Made by a program: the position numbers and the translations under genes. The notes below the pieces were generated by a model. The model ran no database searches. It was given only the letters and a program-made list of their open reading frames with translations, and was not told the DNA's origin. Below are positions 8,282-15,085 of a DNA stretch of 19,431 nucleotides, piece after piece. Position 1 is the stretch's first letter, and the number at the start of each line of letters is the position of its first letter. The stretch is from SIG440 sp045645905 (GTDB lineage: Bacteria; Bacillota; Clostridia; Monoglobales; Monoglobaceae), in NCBI GenBank assembly GCA_045645905.1, contig JAZRJT010000012.1, positions 1 to 19,431 of the forward strand, in the 5' to 3' direction.

Positions 8282-10172
8282 TTTGTGATACCTCCGTTTT
8301 GTTATATTCTGCCCGTGCGATGCGGCAGGATGCAATACCTATTGCCAAAACTGCCCAGAATATCATAAACACACGGTAATTATAAAAACAGTTATCAAAC
8401 ATACCTTGCAGTAAAAATCCCACAACAGCCGAGGCTATGCCGACCATTGCAACCGAGAATTTGTTGCCTTTGCCGAAATACTGGTAACCAACAACAAGAT
8501 TTTTGAAGAACAAAAACAGTAGCAAAAGAAATACTGCAAGACCTATCACACCTGACTCGGTGATAATCTGCAAAAACAGGTTGTGAGGGTGTGGCGCTAC
8601 AATTCCGTTATATGAATAGAATGGATAATCCTGAGTGAAGGCTTCGGTTCCGAGCCCTATGCCCGAAATCCAGAAATCCTTAAGCATCAGCAGTGTTCCC
8701 ATCCATATATAAACTCGGTATGATGTAGATGAATCGGACATATCGCCGATACTTGTGAAACGATTTATTATACTTTCAGGAAGGATAAACGGAACAATCG
8801 GGAGTGCAATAAGTGCAAGCCCCCACAGCTTGCCTGTCGCAAATGTAATAAATACCGTCGCTGCTGCCATAATGCCAAGCCAACATCCGCGTGAGAATGT
8901 GAGGACAAGCGCAAGTGCCAGAATCAGCGACATACCGCCGTATACAATACGGGGCAAAGCTTTTTTTGCAGTCCACATAAGTGAAATGCAGACAGGAAGA
9001 GTCAGCAGAATATATTCTCCAAGAACATTGGGATTTTCAAGGGTGGAGTAGATACGCATTTTGATGTCCTCGAACATTTCTTCGTCCATCCACGCTTGTT
9101 TAACATTCCAACCGAAAATGTATTGTGCTATGCCGTAAAGACATACTAATACGGCAGACACGGCAAAGATTTTCAGCAGATTAAAAAGCTGGTTTTTGGT
9201 TTTTATTGTGTTGATAATAACAAAATAGAATATCATAAAGGCAAAATAAACTGCCCAAATCTGAATGCTCTTGAAAGGAGCAAATGATGTCACCGAAGCC
9301 AACATATATATTAAAATCATAACGATAACCATAAGCCCCATCCCATCAAGCTGCCAGGTGAATTTTTTTGTGGTCAAAGACTTTATTATAAGTGACATAA
9401 AACATAAAAGACACAGCCCAACAACAATCATTGTGGGGACAATGGGTGCCATAAACAGTGTGATAAACACACCAAACTCCACTTTGTAAAGTACAAGTGA
9501 TACAAAAAGGATTCCTGCAACAAACAAAACAGCAAGCGTTGGTGAGAAAAGTCCGCAGATAATACCGGATATTGCACCGAAAATTCCTGCACAGTAAAGA
9601 CGTGATTTGCCTTCACACTTGGTGATGTAATAAAAATTAAATGAAAATTCGGTATCAAGACATTTTTCTATGAATGATACAATCAATGAATTCTTAAGAA
9701 TACCGGTGATGTTAAAATCAATAAATGAAATGGCAATGCCAAACACCATTGCTATAGCAGACAGCAACAGGCTTCCGCCACGGAAAATGGATATAATAAA
9801 ATCAAAAGCCGCAGCCGTTGCTACAAATATGCCAATAAAACGAAGATTAAGGGCAAGAAAATTATGGAGAAGATATTTGAAAAACCGAATTGCCAGACTC
9901 TTTTCCTTCTGGGTATTCAGCTTTTCAGCATTTTTTAGTTGAATTTTTTCAAGTAGCAAAAATGGCGAAAAGCATATCTTGCCTAAAATACTGTTTCTTG
10001 CAGCATCTTGCGAGAAGAACACTCTGCGAAAAAGCCCCGTCAGATAAGAGTTCTGCCATTGTTTTGAGATAAAGGAGTATAATCCGGTTAAGGCTTTATA
10101 AACGATACTGTTTTTTATAAGATTGTTCCATATAAAAAGCCACAGAGTTAAAAAATATCCGTTATTTTTCAT
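8274..10172 (-). CDS. O-antigen ligase / Wzy-type polymerase family membrane protein
   Basis: This 632-residue polytopic protein of the Wzy/WaaL/O-antigen-ligase superfamily would join lipid-linked glycans on the outer face of the membrane. The core (about residues 250-600) shows many hydrophobic helices and the conserved family segments FSRGCWLG and, near the C-terminal loop, VAPHPHNLFLQIITESGVIG, where the HPHN histidines and following helix are typical of the Wzy_C domain. About 230 extra N-terminal residues precede the core and include amphipathic and hydrophobic stretches, making it longer than most family members (about 400-450). The start is the ATG at 10172: AGGAGG at 10180-10185 is 7 nt before it. 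The more upstream in-frame ATG at 10268 would lie wholly in murJ. It overlaps murJ by 11 bp. A Gram-positive host has no LPS, so polymerase or glycan ligase is the better reading than O-antigen ligase proper. Confidence 0.9.
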   Translation of the reverse strand: MKNNGYFLTLWLFIWNNLIKNSIVYKALTGLYSFISKQWQNSYLTGLFRRVFFSQDAARNSILGKICFSPFLLLEKIQLKNAEKLNTQKEKSLAIRFFKYLLHNFLALNLRFIGIFVATAAAFDFIISIFRGGSLLLSAIAMVFGIAISFIDFNITGILKNSLIVSFIEKCLDTEFSFNFYYITKCEGKSRLYCAGIFGAISGIICGLFSPTLAVLFVAGILFVSLVLYKVEFGVFITLFMAPIVPTMIVVGLCLLCFMSLIIKSLTTKKFTWQLDGMGLMVIVMILIYMLASVTSFAPFKSIQIWAVYFAFMIFYFVIINTIKTKNQLFNLLKIFAVSAVLVCLYGIAQYIFGWNVKQAWMDEEMFEDIKMRIYSTLENPNVLGEYILLTLPVCISLMWTAKKALPRIVYGGMSLILALALVLTFSRGCWLGIMAAATVFITFATGKLWGLALIALPIVPFILPESIINRFTSIGDMSDSSTSYRVYIWMGTLLMLKDFWISGIGLGTEAFTQDYPFYSYNGIVAPHPHNLFLQIITESGVIGLAVFLLLLFLFFKNLVVGYQYFGKGNKFSVAMVGIASAVVGFLLQGMFDNCFYNYRVFMIFWAVLAIGIASCRIARAEYNKTEVSQNA

Positions 10173-11712
10173 AACCAAACCTCCTGAGTTGTTTAAATTC
10201 GTCGGTTTTAAGAATAAAACCGACCGCAACATATACCAAAAGTGCAGAAATTGCTGAAACTCCTGCATTAACCAGTGTCATCAGAATTCCGTTAGAGTCG
10301 GGCATAATGGAATATATAAACGCTGCCGTAATTGAACTGAACACAGCGGCAATTATAATCTTAAGCAGATTTCTTACAAATGAAGATGTAACCGTACCGG
10401 GTTTGCGTTTGTTTATCATAAGAAGAAGAACGGGTGCCATAGCAAGCGAACTGATTGCGCTTGCCAAAGCCAGACCGCCAATGCCCATTTTTATAAGTCT
10501 TACACAGATAAAGGCCGCCACAAGATTTACAGCAATACCGAAAGCCGATGTGTACATAGGGGTTTTTCCGTCGCGGATGGCGTAAAAGCTTTTGTTAAGT
10601 GTCTCACATATGGCATAGCCTACCATACCAAACGAATACCAAAGCAATGCTGTTGCAGTAACACGAGTGTCACTTGCGGTAAATGCTCCATATTCAAAAA
10701 CTACTTTTATAATAGCTTCGCTTAAAGATACAAACATTGCTGAGATATATGCAATGATAAATACAGCCCAGCCAAGTGACGTACGGGTAGTTTCTGCAAA
10801 GCCGGAATTATTTTCCCCGGCATTGAGACGTGAAAGCCTGGGGAAAATGAAATTTGTAATAGCATAGGCAAAAACGCCTACCATTATAATATATATCTTG
10901 GTTGCCAGGTTAAGAGCAGTCACAGCACCATCGCCCATTGATGAACTAAATGCCATATTGATAACTGTACAAAGCGGTTGTACCCAGGAGCTTATAAGCA
11001 CAGGAACAGCCAGTTTTACTGCATCGCGGATACCCTCGTCACGCAAATTAAGGCGTGGACGATAGCGGTAGCCGTATTTTACAAGATGGGGTATCTGCAC
11101 AACAAGCTGTGTCGCCCAGGCAACAAGCATTGAAATAATTACACCAGAAAGCCCAAATTTGTTGCCTGCAAATATCAGGTACAAAATCATTATCAGGTTT
11201 GATACAACACTGATAACTGCCGGAATATTAAATTCTCCGAATGACTGCAGAATTCCAACGGCGGTATATGCGGCAGCCGTAAATATAATCGAGGGAAACA
11301 AAATGCGCAAAAGCTTTGCAGTTTCGGCGACCTTTTCAGCTTCATAGCCGGGGACCATAATATGGACAATCTGCTTGGCAAAAATTATACCGATAATTGC
11401 GGATATGGTGGCAAATGAAACAACAACTGTCATGAAGTTGTTGGCAAATTCCATTGCCCGTGTTTTGTTTTCACGTTCAAGATACTTGTTAAATATGGGC
11501 ACAAAGGTCGAAAGAATTGCAACCCCCAACGTCATATCAAAAAAAAGCAGGGGAATTTGCGTTGCGGTATTTAAAACGTCCGAGGCATAGCTTCTACCAT
11601 AGACGCCAACAATCAGATTTTCTCGTAAAAGTCCCATCAGTTTGGCACAAAAGGTTATTACTGCCATAATCCCGATTGTACGTACAACTTTGGACTGAGA
11701 TTTTCTGTTCAA
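10162..11712 (-). CDS. murJ: MurJ/MviN-family lipid-linked glycan flippase
   Basis: This MOP-superfamily flippase of 516 residues and about 14 helices moves lipid-linked oligosaccharides (lipid II for true MurJ) across the cytoplasmic membrane. Typical family segments are visible: the N-terminal TFCAKLMGLLRE, where the arginine-glutamate pair sits after helix 1, QIPLLFFDMTLGVAILSTFVPIF, ILFPSIIFTAAAY and LGVLQSFGEFNIPA-like FGEFNIPAV, then KSFYAIRDGKTPMYTSAFGI in the C-terminal half. The start codon is TTG at 11712, with AGGAAG at 11720-11725, 7 nt upstream; no better in-frame start exists before the promoter. It is the first gene of the six-gene operon. Because a polymerase and a glycosyltransferase follow, it could serve as a dedicated Wzx-like flippase for another glycan instead of, or in addition to, lipid II. 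Confidence 0.92.
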   Translation of the reverse strand: MNRKSQSKVVRTIGIMAVITFCAKLMGLLRENLIVGVYGRSYASDVLNTATQIPLLFFDMTLGVAILSTFVPIFNKYLERENKTRAMEFANNFMTVVVSFATISAIIGIIFAKQIVHIMVPGYEAEKVAETAKLLRILFPSIIFTAAAYTAVGILQSFGEFNIPAVISVVSNLIMILYLIFAGNKFGLSGVIISMLVAWATQLVVQIPHLVKYGYRYRPRLNLRDEGIRDAVKLAVPVLISSWVQPLCTVINMAFSSSMGDGAVTALNLATKIYIIMVGVFAYAITNFIFPRLSRLNAGENNSGFAETTRTSLGWAVFIIAYISAMFVSLSEAIIKVVFEYGAFTASDTRVTATALLWYSFGMVGYAICETLNKSFYAIRDGKTPMYTSAFGIAVNLVAAFICVRLIKMGIGGLALASAISSLAMAPVLLLMINKRKPGTVTSSFVRNLLKIIIAAVFSSITAAFIYSIMPDSNGILMTLVNAGVSAISALLVYVAVGFILKTDEFKQLRRFGYEK

Positions 11713-11745
11713 AAAATCACTTCCTAAAAAATTACACTTATATGC

Positions 11746-11774
11746 ATTATACCATATATTATTAAAAAAGTAAA
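11746..11774 (-). promoter_or_regulatory. Sigma-A-type promoter of the murJ operon
   Basis: Read on the minus strand: -35 TTTACT (11769-11774), 17-nt spacer, extended -10 TGGTATAAT (TATAAT at 11746-11751). A start near 11739 would give a leader of about 27 nt before the TTG start of murJ. Its -35 lies only 5 bp from the -35 of the divergent apbE promoter. Confidence 0.75.
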
Positions 11775-11779
11775 GCGGA

Positions 11780-11808
11780 TTGACGTTAAATTATATTTAT
11801 GATATTAT
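11780..11808 (+). promoter_or_regulatory. Sigma-A-type promoter of apbE
   Basis: -35 TTGACG (11780-11785), 17-nt spacer, -10 TATTAT (11803-11808) preceded by TGA, an extended -10. A start near 11815 leaves a leader of about 25 nt carrying the AGAGGAGA ribosome binding site of apbE. Confidence 0.75.
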
Positions 11809-11839
11809 AAAAAAGTAAGCATAGAGGAGAGTTGATTTT

Positions 11840-12790
11840 ATGAAAAAAGCAAGGTGGATTTTTGTTGCGATACTGGCAATTACACTCTTTGCAGGATTGT
11901 TTTATAGATATAATATAAAAAATAAGGGCTTTGAAAAAACCGAGTTTATGTTTGATACCCAGTGCACGGTGACGGCATACGGCAAGGATGCAAAGACGGC
12001 TGTCAATGCAGTATTTGACCAGCTTGCAGAAATTCACGATATTACAAATTATTATTCAAAAAATTCACAGGTTGCCGAAATTAACAATACGGCGGCAGAT
12101 GAAGAAATTCTTATCCGTGAAGAAATGAAAGAGATACTTACAGCGTCGCTGGATATAGGAAACTCGTCGCAAGGTGCATTTGATATAACAATTGCACCAG
12201 TTGTGGAGCTTTGGGATTTTTCGGGCGGCGGCAATGTGCCCAGATATGAAGAGGTACAACAAAAGCTTGACCTTGTAGGTACAGACAAGCTTCAATATGA
12301 CGGAGAATCAAAGCTTAAAAAGCTGGCAGACGGTGTGAAGATTGACCTTGGCGGAGCGGCAAAGGGCTATGCAGGAGATGTGGCAATCACAATTTTAAAG
12401 AAGTATGATGTTGTAGGAGCGGTGGTTGACCTGGGTGGAAACATTACATGCTTTGGCAAAAATCCAAACAGCAGCAATGGTAAATGGAGGATTGGCTTGC
12501 AAAAACCCTTTGCTCCTGCAGGGGAATATGATGACGTAATTGAAATTGATGAAGGTGCTGTTGTTACCAGCGGAATATATCAACGGTATTTTGAAAAAGA
12601 CGGAAGGAGTTATCATCATATAATCGACCCCCAAATTGGATATCCGGCAGATAAGGAATACAACAGCGTGACAATTGTTGCAGACAGCAGTCTGTATGCG
12701 GATTGTCTTGCCACAGCCTGCTATATCTTGGGTCAGGACAAAGGTAAGGAACTGACTGAGAGATATTCGGCGAAGATTTATTTCCGTTAA
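11840..12790 (+). CDS. apbE: ApbE-family FAD:protein FMN transferase, membrane anchored
   Basis: ApbE transfers the FMN moiety of FAD onto a Thr/Ser of extracytoplasmic flavoprotein subunits, such as RnfD/RnfG or FMN-binding-domain proteins, in a Mg-dependent reaction. The 316-residue protein has one N-terminal hydrophobic helix (about 7-22) with no lipobox cysteine after it, so it is probably a membrane anchor facing outside and not a lipoprotein. Family motifs appear in order: MFDTQCTVTAYG, FDITIAPVVELWDF (about 113), KIDLGGAAKGYAGD (about 167-180), VDLGGNI, VVTSGIYQRYF, YHHIIDPQIGYPA (about 257-269) and the metal-site region YADCLATACYILG (about 284). GAGGAG at 11824-11829 precedes the ATG by about 10 nt. 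No flavoprotein target is encoded next to it; its substrate must lie elsewhere in the genome. Confidence 0.93.
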   Translation: MKKARWIFVAILAITLFAGLFYRYNIKNKGFEKTEFMFDTQCTVTAYGKDAKTAVNAVFDQLAEIHDITNYYSKNSQVAEINNTAADEEILIREEMKEILTASLDIGNSSQGAFDITIAPVVELWDFSGGGNVPRYEEVQQKLDLVGTDKLQYDGESKLKKLADGVKIDLGGAAKGYAGDVAITILKKYDVVGAVVDLGGNITCFGKNPNSSNGKWRIGLQKPFAPAGEYDDVIEIDEGAVVTSGIYQRYFEKDGRSYHHIIDPQIGYPADKEYNSVTIVADSSLYADCLATACYILGQDKGKELTERYSAKIYFR

Positions 12791-12795
12791 GGTAA

Positions 12796-12824
12796 TTGAC
12801 AATAGTGCCAGGAAATTATATAAT
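12796..12824 (+). promoter_or_regulatory. Perfect-consensus sigma-A promoter of the COG2426/PAP2 pair
   Basis: -35 TTGACA (12796-12801), exactly 17 nt, -10 TATAAT (12819-12824): both hexamers match the consensus fully. It begins 6 bp after the apbE stop. A start near 12831 would put the ATG at 12836 almost at the 5' end, which favours the second ATG at 12863 as the translation start. Confidence 0.85.
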
Positions 12825-12862
12825 TTATAAAGAAAATGAATTTCACTTGGGAGAATTTTAGA

Positions 12863-13339
12863 ATGGGATTTTTTGAAACAGTTTTTGGCAAGATTATAAC
12901 GACTTTTTGCATATCAATGGTGCCTGTTATTGAACTTCGCGGTGCTATCCCTGCAGGAACGGCGGCAGGTCTTGATGTTTGGCTTGCAATGGTAGTAGCT
13001 ATGGTGGGCAATATGGTGCCGGTGCCGTTTATAATTTTGTTTATTCGCAAAATCTTTGCCTGGATGCGAAGGGTCAATGTTAAATTCGACAAGGTTGTCA
13101 CTTATTTTGAGAATAAGGCTGAAAAACAAAAAGCAACGGTTGACAAATATAAATTTTGGGGGCTTTGTATTCTTGTTGCAATTCCGCTGCCCGGCACAGG
13201 TGCTTGGACGGGGGCTTTGGTTGCGGCTATGATGGAAATGCGCCTTAAGGATGCTATTCCTTCAATACTTCTTGGTGTTGTATGTGCGGGCTTGATTGTC
13301 GCGCTTGCAACGGCAGGCGTGGTAAATATGGCATTATAG
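12863..13339 (+). CDS. Small multidrug export protein family (COG2426) membrane protein
   Basis: This 158-residue integral membrane protein of the COG2426 / Sm_multidrug_ex family has an unproven transport function. The family hallmark VIELRGAIPAG is near residue 20, followed by hydrophobic helices (about 30-55, 93-115, 130-155). A charged stretch (about 55-90, KAEKQKATVDKYK) lies between them, and the LPGTGAWTG segment resembles the DedA-like glycine motif. I chose ATG 12863 because GGGAGA at 12849-12854 lies 8 nt upstream. The alternative ATG at 12836 has no ribosome binding site and would be about 5 nt from the predicted transcription start. It is followed 22 nt later by the PAP2 phosphatase gene, so the two likely form an operon. 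A lipid-carrier connection is possible from that neighbour but not shown. Confidence 0.88.
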   Translation: MGFFETVFGKIITTFCISMVPVIELRGAIPAGTAAGLDVWLAMVVAMVGNMVPVPFIILFIRKIFAWMRRVNVKFDKVVTYFENKAEKQKATVDKYKFWGLCILVAIPLPGTGAWTGALVAAMMEMRLKDAIPSILLGVVCAGLIVALATAGVVNMAL

Positions 13340-13361
13340 TCTGTATACAGGGGGTGTCCTT

Positions 13362-13889
13362 GTGCTTTTTGGATGTGAATCATTTGAGTTTGAGATTATG
13401 AAGGCAGTTCATAACCTGGTTCAGTGTGATTTTATGGATTTTTTTATGACGGCAATATCCAAAATAGGCAACGGAGGTGCTGTGTGGATTGTTATGGCGT
13501 TGATTCTGCTTTCAATGAAAAAGTACAGAAGATTAGGACTTGAAATAGCAGTCGGGTTGATTGCAGGCTTGATTTTGGGGAATATTGTTCTTAAAAATCT
13601 TATTGCACGACCAAGACCTTGCTGGATTTTTGATAACATAGATATGCTGATTGCCATACCGAAGGATTTTTCGTTTCCCTCGGGACATACTCTGGCATCA
13701 TTTACATCGGCATTTATACTTCTTGCCGCTGACAAACAGATGGGAATTCCGGCATTGATTGTTGCTATATTGATGGCTTTATCTCGAATATATCTGTTTG
13801 TGCATTTCCCTACGGATATTTTAGGCGGAATAGCATTGTCATTTATAATATTTATTATTTTGAAAAAAATTATGAAGAAAACGCCTTGA
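13362..13889 (+). CDS. PAP2-superfamily membrane phosphatase
   Basis: This PAP2/type 2 phosphatidic acid phosphatase of 175 residues has the full active-site set: KX6RP (KNLIARPRP, about 79-87), PSGH (FPSGHT, about 107) and SRX5HX3D (SRIYLFVHFPTD, about 142-153). Such enzymes remove phosphate from lipid phosphates; BacA-independent undecaprenyl-pyrophosphate phosphatases (BcrC type) and PgpB-like enzymes belong here, so a role in recycling the lipid carrier used for wall and surface glycans is reasonable. The start codon is GTG at 13362, with AGGGGGTG ending 5 nt or so upstream. An internal ATG at 13398 would remove only a short head but lacks such a site. The stop codon lies inside the left arm of the terminator hairpin. 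Substrate specificity is not readable. Confidence 0.92.
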   Translation: MLFGCESFEFEIMKAVHNLVQCDFMDFFMTAISKIGNGGAVWIVMALILLSMKKYRRLGLEIAVGLIAGLILGNIVLKNLIARPRPCWIFDNIDMLIAIPKDFSFPSGHTLASFTSAFILLAADKQMGIPALIVAILMALSRIYLFVHFPTDILGGIALSFIIFIILKKIMKKTP

Positions 13890-13908
13890 CATATGCCAAG
13901 GCGTTTTT
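13878..13908. terminator. Bidirectional terminator between the PAP2 and lrgB genes
   Basis: Perfect 7-bp stem CGCCTTG/CAAGGCG (13882-13888 with 13897-13903), 8-nt loop, A run on the left and TTTTT (13904-13908) on the right. The left arm overlaps the PAP2 stop codon. It serves two converging operons. Confidence 0.88.
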
Positions 13909-13911
13909 AAA

Positions 13912-14592
13912 TTACAAGAACATCGCAAAAAATACAGTAATCAGTCCACAAAGGCCAACGGCGATGCCGCTGAGCGAGCCTTCAACTTCACCCAACTCGA
14001 TTGCTTTTGATGTGCCAAGAGCGTGACTTGATGCACCAATGGCTAGCCCTGCGGCGATGGGATTGTTAAGATGCGACCACTTAATAAAATAGGGCGACAT
14101 AACTGCACCAACAACACCTGTTACCATAACTGCGGCGACGGTTATGGGGACGATACCTCCAAGCTGAGCAGAAATCTCACTTGCAATTGCCGTTGTAACA
14201 GATTTGGGGATAAGGCTTGCTGTGACCTCGGCATTTAATCCCGTTATCTTACAAAGAAAAATGATGCTTGCAAGAGCACTTATGACACCCACTGTGCATC
14301 CTACAAGAATAGGTATAAGATTTTTCTTTATGGTTTCAAGCTGACGGTACATAGAAAGTGCCAGCACGGCAGTTGCAGGGGCAAGAAACATTGAAATCAT
14401 ATTCGCTCCATTCATAAAGTTTTCGAGGGGTATGCGAAATGCAACAAGCACTGCTATGCATATTAAGGCTGCAACAATCATTGGATTGACAAAAGAATAG
14501 TTGAATTTTGCTTTTGTTTTTACGCCTGTGTAATATGCAACAATGCAAAGTGTAAAGCCAAAGATTGGTCGAGCGGTGAATTCATTAAACAT
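13912..14592 (-). CDS. lrgB: LrgB/CidB/YohK-family membrane protein
   Basis: This is the larger partner of the LrgA/LrgB (CidA/CidB) system, which in other bacteria is linked to murein hydrolase control, cell death modulation and export of small organic acids such as pyruvate or glycolate. The 226-residue protein is highly hydrophobic and shows the conserved C-terminal segments IPKSVTTAIASEISAQLGGI (about 130-149), VVGAVMSP and GASSHALGTSKAIELGEVEG (about 187-206). AAGGAGG lies 7 nt upstream of the ATG. Its start overlaps the lrgA stop by 8 bp (ATGTTTAA), indicating translational coupling. No LytTR- or LysR-type regulator of the sort often found beside lrgAB is encoded in the window. Confidence 0.95.
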   Translation of the reverse strand: MFNEFTARPIFGFTLCIVAYYTGVKTKAKFNYSFVNPMIVAALICIAVLVAFRIPLENFMNGANMISMFLAPATAVLALSMYRQLETIKKNLIPILVGCTVGVISALASIIFLCKITGLNAEVTASLIPKSVTTAIASEISAQLGGIVPITVAAVMVTGVVGAVMSPYFIKWSHLNNPIAAGLAIGASSHALGTSKAIELGEVEGSLSGIAVGLCGLITVFFAMFL

Positions 14593-14953
14593 TTTTGTTC
14601 CTCCTTTTGTTTAAAAGATACATTGTCAGCTTAACAGAGTATGCTGTACAATAAAAAGTAAATACCGTTGTAATACAGCAAATCAGCAAAAACTTCCACA
14701 ATATATTGCTAAAAACATTCAGATAGGCAATGATAGATACCGTTGAAGGCACAAAAACAAGTGCCATATTTTTAAGCAAAAAATCTGAAAAAATGTTTAT
14801 TTGTTCGGGCTTAAGCGCCTTAAATAAGAGAAGCAAAAATAGCAAAATTAAAGCGATAACACTTCCCGGGAAAGGAAATGGCAACAAAAGTGAAACAATG
14901 TCACCCATACAACACAGTAAAAATATCCATATTACTTGTTTAAAAAGCTTCAA
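14585..14953 (-). CDS. lrgA: LrgA/CidA-family holin-like membrane protein
   Basis: LrgA/CidA proteins are small holin-like or transporter-subunit membrane proteins that act with LrgB. About 122 residues and four helices are expected; the hallmark is FPFPGSVIALILLFLLLLF near residue 27-45, followed by NIFSDFLLKNMALVFVPSTV. Start choice: the ribosome binding site AGGAG (14962-14966) overlaps the first possible start, GTG at 14962, so that codon cannot use it. The TTG at 14959 would be only 2 nt away. The TTG at 14953 lies 8 nt away and gives MKLFKQVIW. I therefore call 14953, a rare start codon that may keep expression low. It is co-transcribed with lrgB. Confidence 0.9.
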   Translation of the reverse strand: MKLFKQVIWIFLLCCMGDIVSLLLPFPFPGSVIALILLFLLLLFKALKPEQINIFSDFLLKNMALVFVPSTVSIIAYLNVFSNILWKFLLICCITTVFTFYCTAYSVKLTMYLLNKRRNKNV

Positions 14954-14983
14954 TTTCAACACTCCTGAAAAAATTATATCAAA

Positions 14984-15012
14984 ATTTTATCACAAAAACG
15001 TAATTTTGTAAA
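14984..15012 (-). promoter_or_regulatory. Promoter of lrgAB
   Basis: Minus strand: -35 TTTACA (15007-15012), 17-nt spacer, -10 TAAAAT (14984-14989) with TGA before it (extended -10). A start near 14977 gives a leader of about 24 nt. A second -10-like TATAAT lies slightly downstream but lacks a matching -35. The -35 is 8 bp from the -35 of the opposing promoter. Confidence 0.6.
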
Positions 15013-15020
15013 TTGTAATA

Positions 15021-15050
15021 TTGACTAAAACTTATTTCTAATGATAAAAT
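15021..15050 (+). promoter_or_regulatory. Promoter of the SLOG-family gene
   Basis: -35 TTGACT (15021-15026), 18-nt spacer, -10 TAAAAT (15045-15050) preceded by TGA (extended -10). The expected start near 15057 leaves about 29 nt before ATG 15086. Confidence 0.6.
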
Positions 15051-15085
15051 GATACTGTAATAAAAAACGAGAGAAGATGTTAAAT

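Noticed and set aside
8282..8335. Longer start for the GT4 gene
   Set aside because: The family N-terminus begins at MLNVLQVC, and the GGAGG at 8291-8295 is correctly spaced only for the ATG at 8281.
8274..10172. LPS O-antigen synthesis
   Set aside because: The remaining genes point to a Gram-positive Clostridia host without an outer membrane, so the family name should not be taken as the role.
10173..10268. Longer start for the polymerase gene
   Set aside because: It would lie wholly inside murJ, and the AGGAGG at 10180-10185 fits the ATG at 10172.
10162..11712. Calling the flippase a dedicated Wzx
   Set aside because: The sequence reads as MurJ/MviN rather than the polysaccharide_synt family. 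The operon context leaves open a second substrate but does not justify a different name.
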